Positions 1 to 13,117 of a DNA stretch of 64,000 bases are shown here, piece after piece. Position 1 is the first letter of the stretch; each line of letters opens with the position of its first letter. The stretch covers positions 20,680-84,679 of the forward strand of contig MDYQ01000120.1 of assembly GCA_003024175.1 (NCBI GenBank), written 5' to 3'. Under the pieces are notes generated by a model. That model had not been told where the DNA came from. It worked only from the letters and a program-made list of their open reading frames with translations, and made no database searches. Position numbers and translations under genes: made by a program. The stretch is from Planoprotostelium fungivorum. Its lineage: Eukaryota; Evosea; Variosea; Cavosteliida; Cavosteliaceae.

Positions 1-3000
1 TCAGCTTCTGCACCTTGTCTCTCGCCTCTTCCGGTTGACGGATGAGCCAGGAGGAGATCTGAGCCTGGGTGTCCATGTCCTCGTCAGCCAAGAAGATGGT
101 ACCCATTCGGGAGACTGTGGCAGGTGAAGCCCATCGCAGACTGTGAGTCTCGAAGATGAAGTTGACGTTGGTGTAGAACTGGATACGCTCTCCACTGGGC
201 ATGGTCAAGAGACGGTTGTCGTCCAAGACCGAATTGAGGGACTCCACCCACTCGGGGTCGATGTCACCATCACAGATGATCCAACTGTGGATCTCCGCGG
301 GCTCCTTCACCACCGTTCGAGAGGCCTTGGTGAGGACTCCGTCGAACCACTCACGAGTGTCCATGTCCATATATCCCAGAAGCTTCTGTCTGGGAATGGA
401 CTTGGGGTTCATGGCGTGAGTGACCACCTTCTTCTTCAGCTTCATCAGGGACTCCCTCAGCACAGACCATATCGTAGACTTTCCTGAGCCTCCCGGGCCC
501 ACGATGACCACTCCCATTCTCTGGTTACAGGCTTCGTAGAATTGTAAGATTTTGCTCTTCTGGATGTCCATGTGCATCAGCTTCCTCTCGTCCAGTGTGC
601 TCTTGATGGCAGCCTCCAGTTCATCGTAAGACACCTCCTCTACACTGGTGCCAGGGAAGACGTCGCTGATCAATCCGTTGAAGGTTCGGACGTCGGCGAA
701 GGTGAGCTTGGACAGTGTGTTGATGCGAAGGGCTTGTACCACCGTCCTGAGCTCGGTGTTGAGATCGATCTCCTCTCCTCTCTTCTTTCTGGCCTGCAGC
801 AGCTGACCCGCAGAGTTGAGGATGGTCTTGAGAGGTCGAAGACCCCAATCGTAATGCTGTTGAGGAGAGAGCAGTTGCTTGCACAGACGGAACACGGCCA
901 CCATCTTGGTTCCCACTTCTCTCGCATTCACGAAACCTGAAAGGTTCAGTGTGTGAGAGTCGTCCACCTTCACCTTCGGAGTACATCATCACTTCAGAGA
1001 TCTGGTCTAGATCAGGTAGCGTCATGGCAACAGCACGGAACAACTGCTTGAGATTGTCGGGGAGCTTGCTTCTTCCTCCGTACTTCTTTCCAGGAGGATT
1101 CAGCGTGACGAACACGGCGGCATCATGGTCCACATTCAGGTTCGATCCCAGTAATTCCATAGTCGGATGCTTGTTCTTGAATGCGGTCTGAATGGCTTGG
1201 ATCTGCTGAGACACAGCGGAGAGCACCTGCAGGGATCAGTGACAAGACTCTCAGACGATGAACACCTCTTCGTCGAGACGGTTGAACTCATCGAAACAAC
1301 CCCATGCACCGCACTTGACGACACCGATGAGGATACGACCCATGGACTTGAAATCGATGGCCTCATCACAATTGAAGACCAGAACTTGTCGAGCGAACAA
1401 GAGACCCAGGGCCTTGACGGATTCGGTCTTTCCGGTACCAGCGGGACCGTAGGGGTTTCCTCCATATCCGTTGTTCATGGCTTGGGTGAGGGTTAGGTAA
1501 CACTTGTCCGTCAGTGGAGTGTGCACCAGCTTGGCTGGATTTCCTTGGTACTCGTAGGTGTAATTGAAGAGGGCGTCGTACATTCTGATCTTGCAGTTCT
1601 GGTGGTCATCCATGTAGAATCGTGCCTGCTTCTGCCACATCCAGTGGTTCAATGAGTCGACGTTGTTCTTCATCAGTTGATCGATGACATCCATGTCGTG
1701 GATGATGTCCAAGATCAGAGCCTTCACTTTGAGGTAGTTCACATTGTTACCCGCTGCATCGTATTGGACCAACTTCTGCAGTTGCTCTTGTAACTCCGCC
1801 TTCAGCTCCTTCAGCTTTCCCTTCTGGATGGCGAACTCGGCTCTCTCGGTAAAGTGGACCTCTTCGGCACAGCACAAGATCTGCGAAGGAAAGGCGTTGA
1901 TATCCTGAACCTGCAGGCACTTGACTAACAGATGCTTGAGGGTGTTCTTCATCTCGGCAGCCAACTTGGACAGCCACTCCTCCACTCGATCGGACACTTG
2001 CACAGGGTTCTGCAGCTGGACCACCTCTCCCACCGAACTCTTCATGGCGATGATGGACTTTTTGTCGCTGGAGAAGTCCACCGAGTTGATACCTTGGAAC
2101 AGCTTCTTCAGGTGACTCTGAATGACCACAGGGTTGGCTGCCTGTCCCAGGATCTCGAGCAGATCGTCATCTCCAATGAAGTAGAATCTGGGGAAAGAAG
2201 ATCTCTTGGTCTCTAAGAACTCTGAGAGGGCCTTCTGGCATCGTTCCAACTGATCGTTGATCATGACAAGCAGATCCTTCACATCCGTGTAGTCCACAAG
2301 GGAAATGACTCTCTTCTGGTTGTAGACGTACTCCATCATGTTGCGGAATTCTCTGTCGATGCGCTCGAATCTCGCACCCTCTCCGGGGAAGAGACCCTTT
2401 CCGAAGATGGGGACCAGATACAGCCATCTCCTCTGTGCATTGTTCAAACGTCCCAGGTAGTCCATCAGATTACCCAGTTTCACCTCCCACGTACCCGCAT
2501 CGTCAGCGAATCCCTATTCGATGTGAGAAGAGTAAGATACATCCTATTCAAGGATGATGCACGATGTGTGAGAGGATGATGTGTGAGGATGATGCATGGT
2601 GTGTGAGAGAGGATGATGTGTGAGAGGGGATGATGAAAGAGGGGATGGAGATGGATACCTTGTAGTAGGGGGAGTCTTTGAGGGACATGACGAGGGACTG
2701 ATTGTCAGAGACGTTGGACATGAGATCCTTCCAGTCCTTGATGAGATTGATGGGAGCTCCTCCTTCTAAAAACTCTGAGAAAGCATATTCGTTGGCCGCA
2801 GCCCAAGCCTTGAGCTCCTGAAGGGCCTCTCGGATGGTGACCTCGCCTTGAGCTCTGCTGTTGAGTTCCTTGATCTGGTGTGCATTCTTCACGATGGCAT
2901 CGGCCACGCTGAGCCATGTGCCGAGAGTGAGGTCTGTGATGGAGGTTCCCTTGGTGATACCAACCATTCTGTAGAGCTCTGACCAGTGCTCGGGGGTCAG

Positions 3001-6000
3001 TGCATCTCCTCTGACGTTCTTGAGGGAGGGGAAGATGTCTCGGTATTTGTCCAGCTCAGAGATGACGTAGATGGTCACGTTGTCCTTGTTTCTCAACTTG
3101 GCCTTCTCTGACCACTCCGTCAGGTAGTCGTCGAACACGTACAGCTTGTTTCGGAATGTCAGCCAGTTTTCCTCCCTCAGACCTTGCAGACTTGTGGTGA
3201 AGGTCTCGTAGAAGCTCCACGACTCTTCGTAGGCATTGATCTCCTGCTCTAGGTCCTCGATGCCTGAAAAGTGGGCAGATTGTAGATCGAAGGATGAGCA
3301 GTCTCGGTTGATCGTGTCGGCTACGGTCTTCAGCTCCATGAACTCAGACTTGATGTCTCTGAGCATGTGAAGAGTTGCCAGTGCTGCAGATGTATCTTGA
3401 ATGGCCACTTTGTTGGGCTTCAGCTCACTCCAACGGGCAGAGAACTTGATGAACTCTCCGTTGAAGTTGCTGATGCGTCCCTCGATACCCGTCTTGATGG
3501 CCTCCACCTACACATCACTCAGTACTGATGGTGAGTATCATCCACTCTTCACCTGCTCCGAGACCATGACCTCGTGGTACTCCATGGAGATGTGGAACTG
3601 CTCCCACTTGCTCTGCAGTGTGCCCAGGTTCATACCAGCACCAGCCACGGACTTCAAAAAGTTGTTCTTCGATTCGGCCGAGTCGTACACCTCCTGGTAA
3701 GTTGGTTTCTCCGATTGCAGGTTCTTGTAGGTCTCGTTGGCGTGGGTGATCTCCTCCACATTGGTGGGCCTCTTGGCCAACTTCTCCACAGCCTGAGCCG
3801 TCCAGTCCTCGACTTCGACGACGTTCTTCTGAATGGACTTTCTGATGGAGGCGAAGAGGGCATCTGTGAGTCTCTGAATGAGATCGTCGATGGAGGACTT
3901 GACGGGTGAGAAGGACAAGTTGATGCAGTCCATCTTCTTCTCCGTGGGAAGCTTCTCTGCCTCTCTCCCCCTCAACTTCAGCATCTTGAAGTTGAGCTCC
4001 CAATCGGCCACGTTCCTCAGGTTCTCCTCCACGTAGGCATCGATGTTGACACTTCCCAGAGCCACCCATTCGCGGAAGATCTGATACGTCAGTCGAGAGT
4101 TGAAGAGTGGAGCTCACCTCTTGTTCTTCCATCAATCTCTTGAATAGCTCCTCAGCTTTCTTGTAGACCACGATGAGACTGAGAGGGTTTCGATCGGCCA
4201 TCTCTTTGAAGATGTCGCTGTCTCCCACACCGGTGAATGTGCTGGGGAATTTGATAAACTTCTTCATGACTCCGTAGTACTTGGCTCGGATGTCTTCGAA
4301 GGAAGGTCTGAATTGAAGTTGTTGCTGCTTGTACACTAGTTCTACATTGAACTCGGAGGTGTGCTCGTGAAGGCTCTCCAATCCAAGCTTGTATTGGTAC
4401 TCCAGTGCTTTGTACAGTTGGTGGTCCCAGTGCTCCAGCCACATGGTCATGTTCTTGTACCCTTGGTTCTTCAACGAATCGAAGATGGTGCGTATCTCTC
4501 TGACTCCCTCCTTCCACTTGGCCTCGTGCTTCAGTAGATCGATGTTCATCAGCTGCACCACTCTGTCTCCGATGATGGAGTGGTACTTTCTCAATTTTCT
4601 GGAGACTCGGTCACATCTACAACTAAACGGTGGCTCTCACCTGTTCTCACTGGTGATCTTCTCTGCTGCCTGCTTGAGCATTTCGATGTAGGACTCCACT
4701 TCAGCGGGAGAGGAATTCCAGGTAACTTGCTTCTTGGGTTGCTGCTTGATGACCTGCTCGAAGGCGATGGCATGCTCCAAGAGGATGGGGGCCTGACAGG
4801 GGATGATCTGATGGAACACAGTGTTGTAGAAGTTGGCCACTTGCTTGAGGACGATGCCGTGTCGATGGAACTTCTGTGCATTCTCAGCCACGTTCTTGAT
4901 CTTGGGAGGAATCTTGAAGCCCAAGGCCGTGAGCTGTCTGACCTCTCGCAGGAGAGTGATGAGCCTCTCAGAGAAATTGACACGCATCTGTCCGTTCCTC
5001 TCGATGTCGATCTCCATCAGTCTTCCTGTCATCTCCAGGATCACGGGATCTTCAGTGTTGTCGAAGGCTCTGTCCATGTCGGACACCCAGAAGCTAAACT
5101 GTTCCTTCTGGTACACCTTCAGTTCTTCCACCAGACTGGTCGCCGAGCTCTCAAACTTGGACATGCGCTGTAGATCACCCAGGATGGGCTTGACTGACTT
5201 GTGGAGGTGCTCCGTCTTGGCTAAGATCTGCTTGACCCACACAATGTTGTTCACTACCTCAGGGAGATTCTTTCCCATCAGGGGCTGCTCGTTCTGTGTG
5301 CTCTTCGCTCCTGACACTCCCTTGCTGCGGTTCTCGAAATCGTCGCGGACGGCATCGACGTAGTTGAGGAGCTGACCGAGGAAGACTTCCCTCTCTTGGG
5401 ATAGCTCCTTCGAGATGGTGGGCTGCTGCACCAGCTCCTTGTACCTCTGGTACTCTCTCAGCAGCTGGACCGTGGAGTCTCCCAGCCCAGCGAAGATCTT
5501 GCGTAACTTTCCGGCCACTCGCTGCTCGATGGGCACCATGACCTTCTCGTAGCCCTTGCTTGCGTTCTTCCAGGCCGTGTTTCCCGCTGCTCCTACGCTG
5601 AGAGAATCGAGAGAGGAGAAGGGTGAGAAGACGTTGTCCACTCGGAGTTCCTTCGAGTCATTGGGACCTAAGAGGCTCAAGAGTTGATTCTGAACTGTTC
5701 TGGCAGTGAGGATCTCTTCGAATCGATTGGACAAGTCGGCTAAGGTAGATACAGATGCAGATTCAAATTTTCTGCTGTTCCAGGGATGTGCTGGATAGCT
5801 CGACTGATCAATTTTAGGGCAAGCAGCAGAAGGAGATTAGATCTCACCCAGTAGTTCATCAGATTCTCAACAGTCTTCACCCATTTTTCAGAGACCTGTT
5901 GTGCCTTCTTCAAAGTGTCTCGGACCTTCAATCGACATTAGAGATTTTCCGGATCGATTCATCGCGGGTCACCTCATTGAAAGACTCTGTCCAAAAACCA

Positions 6001-6963
6001 ACTCCAGCCAATCTGGTCTGAAGAAAGTGGAACAGAGATTCGGAGATGATGTTGAATAGGAATTGCATGCGAGGTTCAGGGTATACTGCATAGCTTGTGC
6101 TTCTCCAAATGTCATCCAATCCGTTTTGTGCTGATTCTAATCCGTCTAATACATCTGAGAAGCTCTTATCGTTGATGTCGGAAAGTTCTGTTTTTTTTCA
6201 GTGGTTGGCATGTTGGCCCCTCACTGTTAGCTGCTGGCGCCAGCCGCTCTGCAAAGAGGGCAGCTCTGTCAATCACATCAGGTGACAAATCATACTTGCT
6301 AGATAAGGCGTTCCAGTAGTCGTATTCTTCTTTAATACTCTTTATACTCTGGAAGGAGTCATCCATCCTGTTGAAGGAAGGATGAAAATGAACCTAAGCT
6401 CTGTGAAGACCAAAAATAGCCCTGTCAGGTTGGCACCTGATGTGGGCTCCACGGTGATATCAATCGTAATCTGTGATTCATAAACACGAATTTCATCTCT
6501 GTTCCTTTTTTTCGTCGATACCCTGGGTAGAAGTGAACAGAAGGAGAGGAAGGTGCCGCCGGCCAAGTGAACCGTGGTCGTATTACCTTTGGAGAGGATA
6601 CTGCGACTTAGAATCTGAGCTGCCGGAAGGGAACGAAGGGGGGAAGATGAATCCAGACCCGAGTTCGTATCATTACCGATGGGATTGACATAGATGTAGC
6701 ATTAGACTGAGACAGTATTGAAATTTTCGCGTATTGCAATACAAAATGCAAAAAGTCAGCTTAAATGAACAAAACACATGACTATGCCGAACAGAGATGA
6801 TGCACAGGCAGAAGAAACGCGCCCACCCACAGGAGACAGTGTTTCTAGCCCGTTGTTTATCCCGCTCCAAAAAAACACGGCAAATATTGCCGATTTTCCA
6901 GCAACAGGCATCAGAAGCTAGCATATAATACTCGTGAGTTCCGTCCTCTCTTCGTTCCGCCAT
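1..6963 (-). CDS. DYNC2H1: Cytoplasmic dynein-2 (IFT) heavy chain, 5' part, cut by window edge
   Basis: Motor heavy chain of the dynein that drives retrograde intraflagellar transport in cilia. The window holds the tail, linker, AAA1 and the start of AAA2; the rest lies left of base 1. Tail exons at about 5928-6366 read MDDIWRSTSYAVYPEPRM and SIKEEYDYWNAL. AAA1 at about 1260-1500 shows the P-loop GPAGTGKTE and Walker B GAWGCFDEFNRL. AAA2 at about 470-530 shows GPGGSGKST, followed by NPKSIPRQKLLGYMDMDTREW and GDIDPEWVESLNSVLDDNR. As known for the family, these AAA2 motifs fit dynein-2 rather than dynein-1. The coding sequence is broken by short introns; for example bases 1227-1265 form a 39-nt GT-AG intron between DEE and VLSAVS. 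The start at 6963 (MAERREDGTHEYYML) is inferred, because the exons between 6380 and 6960 are hard to join by eye. Confidence 0.9.
2550..2648. repeat. GATG/GTGTGAGA low-complexity tract in dynein intron
   Basis: Degenerate repeats of GGATGATG and GTGTGAGA lie in the intron between the dynein exons ending near 2520 and starting near 2660. The tract makes this intron clearly longer than its 35-60 nt neighbours. It is consistent with microsatellite expansion inside an intron. Confidence 0.6.
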
Positions 6964-7007
6964 GTCTATATATCATTTCGACAATCATTCATCTTGAGTT
7001 CAATACG
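6964..7007. promoter_or_regulatory. Compact divergent promoter region
   Basis: Only about 44 bp separate the inferred dynein start (minus strand) from the first plausible ATG of the plus-strand RhoGEF gene. The spacer carries the A/T-rich run TATATATCATTTC. If both starts are right, the two genes share a bidirectional promoter and their 5' leaders must be very short or overlap. The plus start could instead be the ATG at 7059, which would lengthen the spacer. Confidence 0.35.
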
Positions 7008-10000
7008 ATGTTGGTATGTGATACGACGCCAGAACGTGGGGAACAGTGTTTGATTAACATGCTTCGCCCTCCTCCTCAATCCAGTGGTAGGAAGGGGACG
7101 AAAGTACCCGACGGTCTTCCCCAGATGCAAACGGCACCTGGTGGGATGGAACAGCCGGTTCATGTTCGATTTCGAATGAATGAACACGAGACTCAGTTAC
7201 CCCTCTCACGTTCTGATTCGGTTCGTCTCATCCATCACAACCGAATCTTTCTGATGTAAATATATCAGATCGGAAAGATCAAGCAGAATTTGGAATTCCT
7301 CTTCCAAATGCCAGCACCACAGCAAGTCATGCAATACAATGGAACTGTGCTGAATGACTTCTCCACACTAACGGACATTCGGTACGATCCCAATCAAGCT
7401 ATATTCATTTCACTGAATAACAATGGTGAGACACAATTTCACTTCTCGTATGTTTACTCTCTCAGTGCCAGCGATGCCAATGATGCACGCCCCCGATCGT
7501 TCAAAGCAGGAAGAGAAACCACAAAAACCACTACCGAAGGCTAATTATGATGCCAACATCAGTGATATCGTAGGACCCGTTGGTGGATACGGATACATGC
7601 AGCAGCCCAACATGGTGAGAGAGAAAGAAAGACAGGAGAGTGACGTAGAGAAGGGTGCCATGTACAATCCAATGATGATGAGAGGTCCTGTCCCATACGG
7701 AGCTCAGCCCATCTACAATCAGCCAGGTCCCATGGGAGTTCCACCCGGAATGATGTATCTTCCCATGATGCAAGGAGGGTGTGTATCTCTCATCCACACT
7801 ACATCGATTCTTTCTACTTCTCCTTCTCGACACAAGAGTCAGTCTGACTCAGTGAGCAGACAACCGTACATGATGGGAGGGGGGTGGGTACACACAGGAG
7901 GAGTGGTCCATTCGAATAACTATCCGACGAACAATGGAGGGTACAATAACGCAGGACAACAGACGGAGTACACTGGGCAACAACCCCTGCAGAACAATGT
8001 GAATCCCAATGGAACGCAGAGTCCCACGCACGACTTCTCTTCTCTCTTGGGAGGGATGCTCAACACCAACCACAGAAATTCGGGTGTCGTGCAACAGCCT
8101 CCATCCAATGCTTTCTCCTCCGGCCTCAACGCTCCTTTCGATCTCAATTCTCACACGAGTCAACCATTCAACCCTACAGTGGTCCCCCTGCCCAATCCAT
8201 CGATGATGAATCCCCACTCATCGATGATGAACCCCAATCCATCGATGAACTCGAACCCATCAATGATGAATGCTGCTCCCACCATGAACACGACTTCGTC
8301 CATGATGAATACTACTCCACCAATGATGAATGGAATTCCCCCGATGAATTCTAGCTATGTCAGCGTATCCAACATCCCAGAGGATCCATTCATCTTCAAC
8401 GATGGGAAGAGTGCAGACAGTGTGAGGATGATCAGCCCACAAGAGAGAGGAAATCATGTGCAACCACAGCAGAATCCAACGTTGAGTCACCAGGTTGTCT
8501 TGCCCTCTTCGGTACAAGGAGAGACTTCACAGAAGATGCAGCTCGCCCAAGACGGACTCTCTGTCATTCCCGTCATCACTCTTGCTCGTGAGTTCATCCT
8601 TTGCATCCTTCACTCATTGATTGTACAGCGACACAATTACAGAAGAAGGGAGCCAACGCAGGTGAGATCAAATGAACATCTGTTCAGGATGATATCTCTT
8701 TAGAAAGAGAATGATTCACACTAGAAAGGAAATACGAACAACCGAGGACACAAGAGGAATCCATCGATGAATAGGAGTCGAGGAGGAATCAATCGATCGC
8801 AATCTCACTGGATACCGAAGAACAGAGACTCCTTCGAGGACACTCCACAGGATGCTTCCACCAACCACGTAGCAGGTGACATGAAGAGGAGGAGAGTGAG
8901 TGAAGGAGGCAGGTTCACCCGACCCCATTGTGACCACTGGAAACATGGCCATACAACCCACGAAGAAGATCCCTGATGAAGCCAGAGCTGTCTTGACGAG
9001 CTCGAGAAACAGAGGAGGGGGAGGAAATCACAAGAGAAATCCATCTGTGGGTAGATGGGTACCCAAGGTGGGCATCACGTCTGTCGATCGACAAGAGTAT
9101 GAGATGCATCTGGGATATTGAAACGGATGAACAGGGACAGAACCACACGGAGTATTCACATCCAGTGTTACACAGTCCGATGTTAACTACCAGCTGGGCT
9201 GATTTCTCTTCTCTGACGATGCCGAAGGTGAATCTAGAGATAGAGGTGAGATCAACACGGCCATCATCTCAACTCAACAACAAACAGGAGAGTAAGAAGC
9301 TACCCACACAACAGAGAAAGGCTCTTGAGAGGAAGGAATCTCTGTTGGCTCTACCTGGTGAGACACAGGAGAGGAGAAGGAATGACACACGAGATAGTTT
9401 ACAACATCAACACTTCCGATCTGAATGAGGCTCGAAACCACTACCTACAGTCGAAAGGAACGACGAACACTGCACCGATGACAACAGAGACGAATAGAGT
9501 ACAAACGACGTCGCCTCTGGGAGTGAATGTACAAACACCACCACTGGGAGTGAATGCACAAACATCACCATTGGGAATGAATGGACAGACCACGTCACCA
9601 TTGGGAATGAATGCACCAACATCACCACTACAAGAGCAATTGAGGATGCAGCAACAGAGACAGAGCAGGCTGTTGGATGAGCCTTCCATTCCCAAATTGG
9701 CTGGACCTCCATCCTCTGTCAAGTCAAGGAGGGCAAATGGAGAGAGACAGGTGAGTCGTGTGATACGTGGCCCACTCTGATCTTCTCTCAACAGTCCCTG
9801 CGTCCAGAATTCAGCCAAACAGTTGCTACACTTCCCAAATCACCTGAAGTCAAGAACCTATCTGCCAACAGTTTCAGGTGAGATGCACATCTAATGAGAG
9901 ACTGAGAGAAATAGCCCGTCGATGTCAGCATCTCCCAGAACCCTATCGAAGCATCAATCGATCAAATCATTCGTGGGTGTCGACATCACAGCTCCCAGTG

Positions 10001-13000
10001 CAGAGTTAGAGGGTGAGAGAGTGCTCTCTCTCGAACTGAAGGATCTCAGATCTGTTCTCCAACTTCTTCGCCGTACCAGGATATGTACCACCCATATCAG
10101 CATTCCCCCCCGTGAGCGTGGAACCCACCAACGACTATCAATACGACTCGGACCTCTCCAACTCGACCAATTTCAGTGAAGCAGAGCGCCCAGCACCCGA
10201 AGAGGAGATCATGGGAGTGAGCAGCAGAGGAACATCCTTCAGACACATCTCCCTGGATGGTGATGGACTCACCAGTGCCATTGCCGGAAGGAAGGCCATC
10301 TTCAAGGTGGGAACACACGATGCCAAGGGAGAGGCCAAGAGCACCGGAGGAGATGACATCACAGCCATACTCCACGGTCCTGATCTCGTACAAGCATCCA
10401 TCCGAGATCACCGAAACGGTACTTACACTGTGAGTGTACTTTTCTCTGATCAGAGATGATCGTGCGTTCTGCATCTGATGGATGTAGATCTCGTACGAAG
10501 CATCGACGAAGGGAATCTACGATCTGTTCATCGGAATCGAGGGAACTCAAGTGGTAGGCAGTCCTTTCAGTGTCATCGTCACCGCAGGAGCAGGTAACAT
10601 CAATTCACCATGAAAAGTCATCATGATCACAATGGATGAGAGCTGACGGTAATAGCGTTTGCACCCCAATGTGTGGCAGCGGGAGAAGGCTTAGTGTCCT
10701 TCATGTCAGGAGGAGATACCATGGTCTTTGTGCAGTCGCGTGATCAATATGGTAACCCCAGGGATATGGGAGGTGACATCGTGACGGCCAGATTGGAGGG
10801 TCCTCACACCATCGATTGTCCCATCCTCGATGCTTTCAACGGTACATACTCCCTCACTCTCAATGCACCTGTCGTTGGTATCTATCAGGTGAGATCTTCA
10901 CCACTGAGAGAGAGTAACACATGCAGCTGAGCATCTTCATGAACGGCGAGCATATCTCAGGCAGCCCCTTCCAGCCCATCTGCATGCCAGGTTTGACTTC
11001 GCCGCTCAAGTCAACGGCTTCAGGCACCGGACTCAGTGGTGGCATCGTTGGAAGCCGCTGCAGTTTCACTGTGCAGGCTTACGACAACAACGGAAACCAC
11101 AAACTGAAGGGTGGTGATGCCTTCAGGTGTCAGATCATAGGTGAGACCCACTCTGATGCATTCGATTGAAGAAGAGACAGATCCGAAGGCTCTGAAGAGT
11201 GCAATCAATGCGGTGATCACAGATAACAACAATGGAACGTATACTTTCACATATAGTCCCGATCAATCGGGTCAATTTGAGATCTCTGTCACCCTCGACG
11301 GATCTCACATCAAAGGTTCTCCTTTCAGAACCAATATCGTATCCATCAACAGAAGAGATCAGGTGTGTCATCAAGAGTACTACTTCTATGATGGGTTTCT
11401 TTGAAAGTACAGAGATGCACACAGACATACATCCGAAGGAATAGAATTAAAAAGAGACAGGATCAACCGGCTAGAAGACTACCACCCGTACCCTCAACAC
11501 CGAAGAAGATGGTGCCACCATCTCCCATACCCATCAAGCACTCGACAGAGAACATTCTGAAGATGCAGGCCATCGTGAGAAGGTAAGAGGGGAGGGAGGA
11601 GAGAGACTGACACGAACAGATGGTTAGCCAAGAGGAAGTACCTGGACATCATGAGGAAGTACGCCCACAGATCGAAAGTGGCCTTTGAGATCTTATCTAC
11701 GGAGAAGAAATACGTAGAAAACCTGTCGATATTGAAAGAGGTGGGTGGAGAGGAGAGAGAGGAGAGTGACAGAGACAGTGCTTCTTCGATCCACTGAGAG
11801 AGTCGCTGGTGACATCGAGGCCCATTCTGTCTCACGACAAGATCGGAATCATCTTCTCCAATTTCCATCTCATTCGAAGCATCAACGAAGAGCTCTGTAA
11901 GAAGCTAGCAGATCGCATTCAGAATTGGGGTCCTCACCAGCGTATCGGTGACATCTTCGTCAATGTGGTATGTACCTCTATCCTTCTCTTCTCGTTCCTC
12001 CTTTTCTGTCTATCATCACTTGATCTATAACTGATCGTGACCGTAGGCACCTTCACTTCAGTTCAGTTACAGCCATTATGTCAATAGCTACGATCAAGCA
12101 CTGAAGACTGTCTCTCTCAGCCAAGAGAAGGATCCCGGATTCAAAGAATTCTTAGACGTGTGTGACGAACGTTGACGTAGAATGACGAGAGACAGAAAAA
12201 GATGAGAGGAGAAGGATCGACCAGAGGACCTCTCAACCTAGGATCCCTTCTGATCGCCCCCGTTCAACGGTGAGTCCACGAGAGGGAAGAGAGACTGAGA
12301 AGAACAGGCTCCCTCGATATGAACTGTTGCTATCAGAGATGGTGAAGAACACCCCACAAGACAGTGCAGATTACGAACAGATCACCATGGCCTTGATCAA
12401 GATCAAGGACGTCACCGAGTTTGTGAACAACAACAAACGAAGGGCAGAGAACCTGCAGAAGATCTTGAGCATACAGAGCTCACTCGATGGAAACATCAAG
12501 TCCTTGTTCCACCTCAACAGAAACCTCATCGACGAGGGAACCTTCTCTGTCCACCCAGGAAACAATGGAAAGAAACTGCCCAAGGTGAGAGGAACAGATG
12601 AAAGAGACTGAAGGAGACAGGCTCACGTGTACTTGTTCAATGACATGATCATGGTGGCCAAGTTGAGAGAGAAGGGAGCGGAGAAGGGAGGATACAAGTT
12701 CCACTCGATGATGACCCTGGACAATGCATACGTTCAGGTGAGACCACGGAGAGGAGTGAAAGCTGACTGATAATGAGACACTGCCGATCAATGAGGGAGC
12801 AGCATTCAGACTGACGAGGCAGACACCAAAGGGGAGCACCGAGATGACGATCGTGTGTCACAATGCAGAGGTGAAGGGAAGAGAGGGACCTCACTGAAGG
12901 AGGACAGGTACAAAAGAAGTGGGTCAAGCAGATCAAGAACGTGATCATCGATGTCAATGTGAATGCGAGAGGTATTGCAAAGAAACCATCAGAAACGGAC

Positions 13001-13018
13001 GTTCTGTTAGTGGTGTAA
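7008..13018 (+). CDS. Ubiquitin-like / filamin-repeat / IQ / RhoGEF (DH-PH) protein
   Basis: Predicted guanine-nucleotide exchange factor for Rho/Rac GTPases with actin-type scaffold repeats. Order of domains: a ubiquitin-like beta-grasp (about 7150-7430; IKQNLEFLFQMP, YNGTVLNDFSTL); a long Met/Asn/Pro/Gln-rich linker (7430-9900); three filamin-type Ig repeats (about 10190-11360, with the signatures GSPF and NGTYT); an IQ-like helix (about 11560-11680, MQAIVRRWLAKRKYLD); a DH domain from VAFEILSTEKKYVENL with the conserved CR3 helix IAPVQRLPRYELLL near 12250; and a PH domain to the stop at 13016-13018. Many 40-60 nt introns interrupt it, such as one starting at GTTCGT near 7219 and ending in ATCAG. 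The alternative start is ATG 7059. It is possible, but I think less likely, that the Ubl/linker part is a separate gene, since exons run on without a clear stop and start. Filamin-RhoGEF fusions are typical of amoebozoans. Confidence 0.75.
8206..8350 (+). repeat. Met-Asn-Pro codon repeat in linker
   Basis: Short imperfect repeats built on CCATCGATGATGAAT encode runs such as PSMMNPHSSMMNPNPSMN. They sit inside the low-complexity linker of the filamin-RhoGEF gene and stay in frame, so this is an expanding coding repeat rather than a mobile element. Confidence 0.7.
9511..9627 (+). repeat. 27-30 bp in-frame tandem repeat (PLGxNxQT)
   Basis: Four imperfect copies encode PLGVNVQTP, PLGVNAQTS, PLGMNGQTTS and PLGMNAPTS. 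The repeat lies in the linker of the same RhoGEF gene, stays in frame and varies at the nucleotide level. Confidence 0.75.
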
Positions 13019-13117
13019 AGAGACCTGGGCTCTCTGCGATAAAAGTATAGTTTCGATCTACAACCACAAACTTTTGTTCCCGCCGAAACAAAATTCAAAT
13101 CGAGGCTCATCAGAAAC

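Noticed and set aside
4580-5363. Plus-strand open frames of 176-197 residues
   Set aside because: They lie opposite dynein tail exons, which carry clear family motifs; antisense frames arise from codon bias.
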